DNA from: JALNXF01 sp964555845
GTDB taxonomy: Bacteria; Patescibacteriota; Gracilibacteria; BD1-5; UBA2023
Length of the DNA stretch: 14,776 nucleotides
Assembly: GCA_964555845.1 (NCBI GenBank)
Contig: CAZKUA010000016.1
Location: 1 to 14,776 of the forward strand
Reading direction: 5' to 3'
This document shows, in pieces, positions 8,780-14,776 of this stretch. The position numbers and the translations under genes are program-made. Below the pieces are notes generated by a model. That model saw nothing but the letters and a program-made list of their open reading frames with translations. It searched no databases and was not told where the DNA came from. How positions within the stretch are numbered: position 1 is the stretch's first letter; each line of letters opens with the position of its first letter.

Positions 8780-10675
8780 ATGGAAAAAATATCAAAAAGG
8801 GGGTTACTTGGCAAAAAAATACCAACTTGAAACTGGAGGAAATATGTGATTATATTTTGAAAGGTTTTGGTTTTTTTGTTAATTCCATTGTTACTGGCCT
8901 TACTTCTCGAATTTATCCAGAAATGAAGTATCCTAACCGTATTTGATTTTATCAAAAACAACGCAGTTGTTTTTTTGTTTTCATACTTTATAACTCTGCT
9001 TTTATTCTCATCCTTTTTTGTAATTATCGGACCAAATCTATGAGTTTGATTGTATTTAGCTATATTTTTCATATTTTCACTTATAAATCATTTTAAGGTT
9101 TTAATTCTTTGAGAGCCATTTTATCCAGTCGATATTTTCGTAAATGCTGGATCTAGCAAAGAGCTTTTTAGTTTTATTAAGCCAGGTTCTGAGATTTATC
9201 TAATATATTCATTTTTGTTTTTAATTCTGATATTTGCTCTTCATTTTCTAGTTTTTAGGAAGACCAAAATATCAAAAAAAATTAGAATTATTCTACTTTT
9301 ACTATTAATACCATCAAATTATTATATTTTTGCGTCAGAAGATTTTAGAGTTATAAAGCTTCAAAGACTCACAGGATTAAATGTAGAATGACTTTCTTGG
9401 AGACAAAAATATAATTATGACAATAATTGATTTGTGGTCTGATTTTACACAAATTTAGGAAATATTTTCATTGAAAAACCAGATAATTATAGTAAACAAG
9501 AGATTCAAAATATACTCTCAAAAAGTCAGGAAACGACTAATTTATGAGAAAATAAAGTTAGACCAGATATAATTTTTATACTAAGTGAAGCCTTTTGGGA
9601 TATTTCAAAACTACCAAATATAGAATTTAGCGAAAATCCACTAAAAAACTTTGATAATTTAAAAAAAGATTTCTCAAATGGCTCTCTTCTATCCCCTACT
9701 TATGGCGGAAAGACGGCAATGGTAGAATATGAAATGTTAACTTGAAATCTTGTAAAATATCTACCATTTTGAAGCATTGCCTACCAGCAATACATCAAAA
9801 AACCAATTCCAAGTATTGTCTGGGAATTAAAAGATAATTGATATTCAACTCTCGCAATTCATTCTTATGAAAAGTCATTTTTTAATAGAGAAAAAACTTA
9901 TCCGCTCCTATGATTTGATAAATTTATATGACAAGAAGATATGGCAGGAGCATGGTATAAATGACCTTTTATTTCAGATAAAGAATTTACAGACAGAATT
10001 ATAGAAAATCTTGATAAAAAAAGCGACAAACCAAAATTTATATTCTCAATTTCTATGGAAAATCATTTCCCTTATAATTGGGAGAAATTCAAAAAAAATG
10101 AATTAGATATTGAAGTTACAAAATCAAATCTAACCGAAGCTAGCAAACAAATTGTAACAAATTATGCACAGTGAATTAAAGATGCCGACAAGCAATTACA
10201 AAGACTTATCGACCACATCAAAGCCTCAAACAAGCCAACAATTGTAGTATTTTTCTGAGATCATCTCTGAGCCCTGTGAGATTCTTATTTCACATACAAA
10301 GAAACTGGATTTGTGGGTAGCGATGATGAGACGAAATGGACAAAAGATGAGTTTCTTAAAATGTATTCAACGCCTTATCTAATTTGGGACAATATCTGAC
10401 TAAAAAAAGATGACAAAAAATATATCTGAAGCTCATTTCTCTGAAATTATATTCTTGATTTAGCCAATATCAAAAAGAAAAGCAAATATTTCAACTATGT
10501 CTCACACATCTACAACAACTGTATTACCTGAAATTCCAAGAAGCTAATTATGGATAAAAATTACCAAATGATAGATAATATCTCATCACTAAAAGATGAC
10601 TGCAAAAACATAGACAAAGACAATTATACACTCCAATACGACATTTTATTTTGAGAGAATTATTTAGGGGAATAA
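8780..10675 (+). CDS. LtaS-like membrane sulfatase / phosphoglycerol transferase
   Basis: 631 aa. Lipoteichoic acid synthases and related enzymes move phosphoglycerol from phosphatidylglycerol onto an envelope glycolipid or glycan on the outer face of the membrane. Residues 21-180 carry about five hydrophobic helices (around 22-44, 62-83, 86-105, 139-158 and 168-184). An extracellular alkaline-phosphatase-superfamily domain starts at about 260 with RPDIIFILSEAFWD (metal ligand Glu270). The catalytic Thr312 sits in TYGGKTAMVEYEML, IHSYEKSFFNR and ISMENHFPY are typical LtaS-family segments, and FFGDHLGALGD holds Asp494 and His495. Three glycines in that last motif are TGA. ATG 8780 is the only start in frame after a TAA at 8738. 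The polymer actually made is unknown; a free-standing phosphoglycerol or phosphoethanolamine transferase is possible. Confidence 0.88.
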
Positions 10676-10720
10676 AAAATAATCCTGAAAATTTTTTGAT
10701 AATATTTGCAAAAAAAATCT

Positions 10721-10870
10721 TTAAAAACTAGCTAATTTTTTTATTTCACTAAATAAACTTTTTGTTTTACTATCCTTTTCAAATACTTTTTTTTGCAAAT
10801 CAAAAGATCCCTTTATTCAATCTTTCGCAATTTTTCTTAAATTTCTATTTAATTTTTCTTTTTGTGTCAT
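10721..10870 (-). CDS. small basic ORF overlapping the Zeta-like kinase gene
   Basis: 49 aa, MTQKEKLNRNLRKIAKDGIK to KLASF, rich in Lys and predicted mostly helical; one Gly is TGA. Its ATG lies inside the 3' end of the kinase gene in another frame, overlapping by 22 nt. This suggests translational coupling. Position and size would fit a partner or antitoxin of the upstream kinase, but I recognise no antitoxin family, and known epsilon antitoxins lie upstream of zeta. It could also be a chance ORF in AT-rich DNA. Confidence 0.5.
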
Positions 10871-11625
10871 AGTAATTTCATTATATTAGTAATAAAAAAA
10901 TTTCAATTACTCAATAGTTCATCTATTTTATTAAGTTTCATTTGTAGATTTTTCTCATTGTAATCAACATTGAATGTTTTGTCAAATTTATTTTTATTAA
11001 TAATGCTTGATTTAGTATCAAATATTGATTTTTTATAGTTTTTAAAAGCCACTATAAAACTTATATCTGGAAATTTTTCTAATATTTCAAATGAATTTGA
11101 AATAGAGTTATAATATTTCTCAATAAAAATATTTTGTGGAACATTTCTTTTTCAATCTAGTTCTCTTTTTTTAGTATAAAAATAAGAAAAAACTGGATCT
11201 TGGTAAATAAGAATTATACCAAAATCTCTATTTTTTCTTTTACATTGTCATATATTTTGTTCTATAACATTCATATTTCAAAAAGTTCAATCTACAACTA
11301 AATTTAAATTATTTTGCATACAAAATTTATATATTTTATTTGCAACCTTAGTTGAGTTTTCTTGAAATTCAGACGCATTTATTCAATTATATCATTCAAA
11401 TAAATTTCTATATTTATCAACATCAATTATCACATATTTACTATTATCAATTCTACTTTCAATAAATTCAGTTTTTCCAGAACCAGGAGCTCATGCAAGA
11501 AAAATTGTAGACGGTTCCTCTGGATTAATTTTAAAATTTTCAAGTCATTTTTCTGTTAAAATATTACAAAAATACTTAAACATTTCATTTATTCATTGCT
11601 CATTATTTTTGAATAATTTTTTCAT
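10849..11625 (-). CDS. Zeta-toxin-like P-loop kinase
   Basis: 258 aa. Zeta toxins phosphorylate UDP-GlcNAc and block peptidoglycan synthesis; related P-loop kinases have other targets. The Walker A is LAGAPGSGKTEF (43-54; the first Gly of GAPGSGKT is TGA). A strand with IIDVDKYRNLF (66-76) corresponds to the zeta D-x-x-R substrate loop, and VVDGTFGN (110-117) corresponds to the zeta DGT motif that follows a helix. FGIILIYQDPVFSYFYTKKRE continues the kinase core, with a basic segment after it. The last 60 residues are Lys/Asn-rich and not recognised. An in-frame TAA just upstream confirms ATG 11625. Its promoter overlaps a small palindrome, which suggests self-regulation. Assignment to zeta rather than a generic AAA_33 kinase is probable, not certain. 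Confidence 0.75.
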
Positions 11626-11642
11626 TGTTTATTGAAAATTAA

Positions 11643-11680
11643 TATACTTTTCAAGTATAGAAAATTTTTAAAAAAATCAA
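11643..11680 (-). promoter_or_regulatory. promoter and possible operator of the Zeta-like gene
   Basis: Minus strand TTGATT (11680-11675), 15-nt spacer, TATACT (11659-11654), with a start near 11647 and a 22-nt leader. The same spacing recurs at other promoters in this window. A perfect 7-bp inverted repeat, TATACTT-TTC-AAGTATA (11643-11659), covers the -10 box and could bind an autorepressor, as in many toxin-antitoxin operons. Confidence 0.5.
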
Positions 11681-11733
11681 ATTTAAGTATTTTCTCTACC
11701 TCCAGATTATTAAATAAGGAATCTAAAAAAATA

Positions 11734-11755
11734 GGACAACCACAAGGGATTGTCC
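11734..11755 (-). terminator. intrinsic terminator downstream of dnaK
   Basis: On the minus strand GGACAA, a 10-nt loop region (in which CC can pair with GG) and TTGTCC are followed at once by TATTTTTTT. Hairpin plus T-tract in the correct orientation, about 70 nt after the dnaK stop. Confidence 0.6.
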
Positions 11756-11801
11756 CTACATTGAATATTTCAATGTAGGGGTATCCTTTATGAGTACCCC
11801 C
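11734..11801. repeat. cluster of palindromes, REP-like
   Basis: Three overlapping hairpins lie side by side: GGACAA/TTGTCC (11734-11755); a perfect 12-bp stem CCCTACATTGAA / TTCAATGTAGGG with a 3-nt loop (11754-11780); and GGGGTA/TACCCC (11778-11800). The second stem competes with its neighbours at the edges. The phrase GGACAACCACAAGGGATTG is like a GGGCAACCACAAGGG-type palindromic repeat found between genes in many bacteria (from memory). It is GC-richer than the flanks. One arm serves as the dnaK terminator. Confidence 0.6.
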
Positions 11802-11821
11802 TAATTTTAATAAATATATTC

Positions 11822-13723
11822 TTACTCCACTTCCCCTTCCACAGTATTTTCATCTTCTTTCTTCTCGTTGTTGTCTTTTACCTTAACTCCATCATCTTCT
11901 TCTTTTGGTGTTTCAGTTTGTCATTTTGAGTAGATTTCTTGTCAGATTTTCATCATGATTTCTTGGAGGGCGCTGGCTTGGGTATCTATTTCCTCTTTTG
12001 AGGCATCGAGATTTTCTAGGACTTTTTTAAGGGATTCTATTTTCTCTTTTGCTTCGTCTCCGAGTTTTGTGTCAAATTTTCACTCATTATCTTTTAGGGT
12101 TTTCTCGGCTTGATATATGGCACTATCTGCCATATTGCGAGATTCTATAGATTCTTTTCTTTTCTTGTCAGCTTCGCGATTTGCTTCGGCTTCTTTTACT
12201 AGTTTATCTACTTCACCACTATCCATTCCGGTTGATCCTTGAATTGTAATTTTTTGTTCTTTTCAGCTTCATTTGTCTTTTGCTGTTACATGGAGAATTC
12301 CAGATGCGTCAATGTCAAAAGTAACTTCGATTTGTGGTACTCATCTAGGAGCTCCGACAATTCCAGAAAGTACGAATCTTCCAAGAGATTTATTGTCCGC
12401 TGCCATTTCTCTTTCTCATTGAAGTACGTGAATTTCTACGCTATCTTGATTGTCTTGAGCGGTAGAATATACTTGAGATTTGCTTGATGGAATTGTAGTG
12501 TTTCTCTCAATCATTCTTGTCATCACTCATCAAAGAGTCTCAATACCAAGTGATAATGGAGTAACATCAAGTAGTAATACATCTTTAACATCTCCAGTAA
12601 TAATTCCGGCTTGAATAGCAGCTCAAAGCGCTACTGCTTCATCTGGATTAACTGAAGAATTTGATTTTTTACCGAAGAAATCTTCTACTTTTTTAAGAAC
12701 TAAAGGCACTCTAGTCGAACCTCAAACTAAAATTATTTCATCAATTTGAGAAGCCTGAAGTCCTGAGTCTTTTAATACTTTCTTGCATGGTTCGATAGAT
12801 TTCTCTACTAAATCATAGATTAATTCTTCGAATTTTGCACGAGTAATTTTTAGAAATAAATTCTTAGGTCCTGAAGTGTCAACCGTAATATATGGCAAAT
12901 TAATCTCAGTCTCAGTAGTTGCTGATAGCTCTTTTTTTGCTTTTTCAGCTTCATCCTTAATTCTTTGAACTGCCATAGGATCCTTACGAAGATCTACTCA
13001 TTGTTCTCTTTTAAATTCGTCCACAATATATTCGAATAATCTTTGGTCAAAATCATCTCAACCAAGGTGAGTATCTCAATTTGTAGCTAGTACTTCAAAA
13101 GTTCACTCAGCTCCTATTTCAAGAATTGATATATCAAATGTACCTCCTCAGAAGTCATAAACTGCAATTTTCTCTTCTTTTTTCTTATCAAGTCAATAAG
13201 AAAGTGCTGCTGCAGTTGGCTCATTTATAATACGCTTAACATCCAGTCCTGCAATTTTTCAGGCATTAATTGTAGCCTGTCTTTCATCATCATTGAAATA
13301 TGCTGGCACTGTAATTACAGCCTCAGTTACTTTTTGTCATAGGAATTTCTCTGCATCTTCTTTTAATTTTTCTAGTACTTTTGCTCCAATTTCTTCTGGT
13401 CTAACGTTTTTTCCATTAAATTCTATAAGACACTCTCCATTATCTCACGCAACTACCTTAAAAGGAATATTTTTGATTTCATTTTGAACTTCACTAAATT
13501 TTCTTCAGATAAATCTTTTTGAAGAATAAATAGTCTGAGCAGGGTTTACTACAGCTTGTCTTTTAGCTGACATTCCCACTAATGTTTCTCAGTTTTTATT
13601 TGCCACAACTGATGGAGTAGTTCTACCTCCTTCGGCATTTGGTATTACTTTTGCTTGTCATCATTCCATAAATGCCACACAAGAATTGGTAGTACCAAGG
13701 TCTATTCATATAATTTTTCACAT
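11822..13723 (-). CDS. dnaK: chaperone DnaK (Hsp70)
   Basis: 633 aa, full length. ATP-driven chaperone that binds exposed hydrophobic segments with DnaJ and GrpE. The nucleotide-binding domain shows MGKIIGIDLGTTNSCVA (residue 2 is TGA), GRTTPSVV, AVITVPAYFNDDERQAT, INEPTAAALSYG, VYDFGGGTFDIS (first Gly TGA), GDTHLGGDDFD and ILVGGSTRVP. The linker and substrate domain show DVLLLDVTPLSLGIETLGG and HVLQGEREMAADNKSLGRF. The C-terminal helical lid ends in an acidic tail (EEDDGVKVKDNNEKKEDEN to VEGEVE). The ATG at 13723 lies about 28 nt after the expected transcription start and has no Shine-Dalgarno. It stands alone: grpE and dnaJ are not adjacent. Upstream sites suggest HrcA-type heat-shock control. 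Confidence 0.98.
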
Positions 13724-13757
13724 AATTTTATTGGTTATAAATTAAATTAACATCCCC

Positions 13758-13785
13758 ATTATATAGTGCCAACTCCAAAAGTCAA
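13758..13785 (-). promoter_or_regulatory. dnaK promoter
   Basis: Minus strand TTGACT (13785-13780), 16-nt spacer, TATAAT (13763-13758). A near-consensus vegetative promoter, with the start near 13751. Confidence 0.7.
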
Positions 13786-13792
13786 ATCTTTT

Positions 13793-13818
13793 TTAGCACT
13801 TTTTTACTTTGGTGCTAG
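13793..13818. promoter_or_regulatory. CIRCE-like operator upstream of dnaK
   Basis: TTAGCAC (13793-13799) and GTGCTAG (13812-13818) are inverted halves 12 nt apart. The CIRCE consensus TTAGCACTC-N9-GAGTGCTAA has 13 nt between the same AGCAC and GTGCT cores, so this copy is one base short, with degenerate inner bases. It lies just upstream of the -35 box, where HrcA binding would be plausible. Confidence 0.5.
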
Positions 13819-13839
13819 TTTATGGAATTTAGACAAAAA

Positions 13840-13864
13840 TTATCTCCACCGAAGGTGGAGATAA
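13840..13864 (-). terminator. intrinsic terminator for the surface-protein gene
   Basis: Perfect 11-bp stem TTATCTCCACC / GGTGGAGATAA with a 3-nt loop. On the minus strand it is followed by TTTTTG, so it ends transcription from the gene that stops at 13926. It also insulates the dnaK promoter beyond it. Confidence 0.7.
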
Positions 13865-13883
13865 TAGTAGGAATTTTTGAGTA

Positions 13884-13927
13884 AATTAATCATTAATCAA
13901 TATTTTAATATTGATTAATGATTAATT
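13884..13927. repeat. 21-bp perfect AT-only palindrome at the gene end
   Basis: Two 21-nt arms (13884-13904 and 13907-13927) are perfect inverted copies around a 2-nt centre. Within each arm ATTAATC or its complement occurs twice in tandem. The outer edge overlaps two bases of the TAA of the surface-protein gene. It probably forms a 3' hairpin ahead of the terminator at 13840-13864. Confidence 0.7.
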
Positions 13928-14776
13928 ATCTTACAAAAAATGATATAGTTTGCATAGTACCATATGAAGTTTCTCAATTCCGCCAATACGGTCAAGATAT
14001 ATTCCATGATGCATTGGGCTGATTTCAGCAAGCAAGTCATGTCCGAAGACTCCACTGAGCTCAACCACATCAATAAACCAAACTTACATGTGCAAACGGG
14101 TATGTTCACTGTGCAATGGGTGAAGAACAAGTTGTTTTATAATCAGAGGAATTACATGTAGCCTTATAATTAGCTGTAGATGTTTTTATTTGTGCCAAAA
14201 CTTTAGTATAACCTGTTATTAAATTTATTGCACAATAATCACTTGAATTATTAGCAATTCAAATTGTAGTAGATACATTAGATCAATTTAAACATGTGGG
14301 ATTTGTAGAATCTAAAGATGAATTACTAATTATAAGAGAGTAGCCACCTCAGTCTGTAGTCATATCACAATAAGTTTGAAAGGCTGGATTAATACTTGGT
14401 TTTATCCAATAAGTTCAGTCTCATATATTTCATCATTTATCTAAAATATCTTTACATGTTAATCAAGGAGTAGTACTTGTAGATCATATTAAGGTAATTA
14501 CTTTCTGTGCACTACAATTCATATTATTTCATCAATTTGAACCAGCACATGTCCATGTCCAAGGTCAAGTTCATAAAACTGTACCAGATAAAGATCCAGT
14601 ATTACAAGCATCTAATCAAGTTATCGTAGAACTATCTAGAAGAGTTTGACCACTGATGGTTCCACAGACTCAATTAATTACATTAACAACACTCCCACTC
14701 ATTCCAACTACAGTTCCTCAGCTAACAACAACTTTTTCTATTGTTGATGTATCAAATCAAAGACTTGTAAAAGTTC
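13926..14776 (-). CDS. C-terminal part of a surface protein with fibrinogen-like module
   Basis: At least 282 residues, cut at the 5' end by the window edge. In order: a Val/Gly/Ser/Thr-rich segment; a repeat-type unit with NGVCGTISG, LDACNTGSLSG and GPWTWTCAGSNGGNNMNCSA, which by memory is a common tandem module in large surface proteins of candidate-phylum bacteria; then TCKDILDKGGNIGDGTYWIK and FQTYCDMTTDGGGYSLI, the start of a bacterial fibrinogen-like domain (C-x-x-I-L, YCDM-T-GGG). Further cysteines follow in pairs, and the protein ends GTMQTISFFVR with no membrane anchor or sorting signal. A secreted or cell-surface protein, likely adhesive, with disulfides; that role is inferred. A long N-terminal part is missing. 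The tight hairpin at the stop and the terminator beyond close the transcript. Confidence 0.8.

Noticed and set aside
8722..9072. 116-aa open frame on the minus strand
   Set aside because: It lies opposite the membrane-helix part of the LtaS-like gene, which has clear family motifs; the reverse frame shows none.
11634..11646. TATATT as the -10 box for the Zeta-like gene
   Set aside because: It would leave about 9 nt of leader and has no matching -35; TATACT at 11659 with TTGATT fits better.
13840..13864. UUCG tetraloop in the terminator
   Set aside because: Pairing the full 11-bp stem leaves a UUC triloop; forcing a UUCG tetraloop shifts the register and breaks the stem.
1..14776. Many short broken ORFs and apparent pseudogenes under the standard code
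   Set aside because: They join into full-length family members once TGA is read as Gly, so they are not frameshifts or decay.
1..14776. CRISPR array, transposase or integrase
   Set aside because: No regularly spaced direct repeats and no recombinase motifs in any frame with TGA as Gly.

Overview
The window comes from a low-GC bacterium that reads UGA as glycine. In every coding frame on both strands, TGA falls where protein families have a conserved glycine: the Nudix-box Gly, the Walker A glycines of the Mur ligase and Zeta-like kinase, the FGDHL motif of the LtaS-like enzyme, and residue 2 of DnaK. All 14 gene ends visible here are TAA. This is genetic code 25, known from the candidate phyla Gracilibacteria (BD1-5) and Absconditabacteria (SR1). 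The window cannot separate these two groups. Read with the standard code, nearly every gene would look broken.

Layout. 1-94 (-) is the start of a gene cut by the window edge, perhaps ribosomal protein L2, with a strong promoter. 95-552 is non-coding and ends in a REP-like repeat. 553-3278 (-) is gatB followed by a short MurF-like ligase. 3435-4242 (+) holds a YbaK-type tRNA deacylase and a 74-aa unknown protein, each behind an identical 27-bp promoter copy. 4261-6635 (-) is pyrC-pyrD, two consecutive steps of de novo pyrimidine synthesis. 6784-7497 (+) is a SemiSWEET-like transporter and a Nudix hydrolase in tandem. 7613-10675 (+) holds a 366-aa unknown protein and a membrane LtaS-like phosphoglycerol transferase. 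10721-11625 (-) is a Zeta-toxin-like kinase overlapping a small basic ORF. 11734-11801 is a cluster of hairpins that includes the likely dnaK terminator. 11822-13723 (-) is dnaK with a consensus promoter and a CIRCE-like operator. 13840-13927 carries a terminator and a 21-bp perfect palindrome. 13926-14776 (-) is the C-terminal part of a cysteine-rich surface protein with a fibrinogen-like module.

Most of this is housekeeping (translation, chaperone, pyrimidines, cell wall) mixed with accessory genes (kinase/small-ORF pair, surface protein, envelope polymer enzyme). Several promoters share a TTGATT-N15-TATAAT-like layout that puts the start codon about 20-30 nt after the expected transcription start, usually without a Shine-Dalgarno. 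I found no tRNA, rRNA, CRISPR array or transposase. No wholly new system is demonstrated. The most unusual items are the DHODH with a class-1-type catalytic Cys on a class-2-like scaffold, the MurF without its N-terminal domain, the Zeta-like kinase with an overlapping downstream partner, and the fibrinogen-like surface protein.
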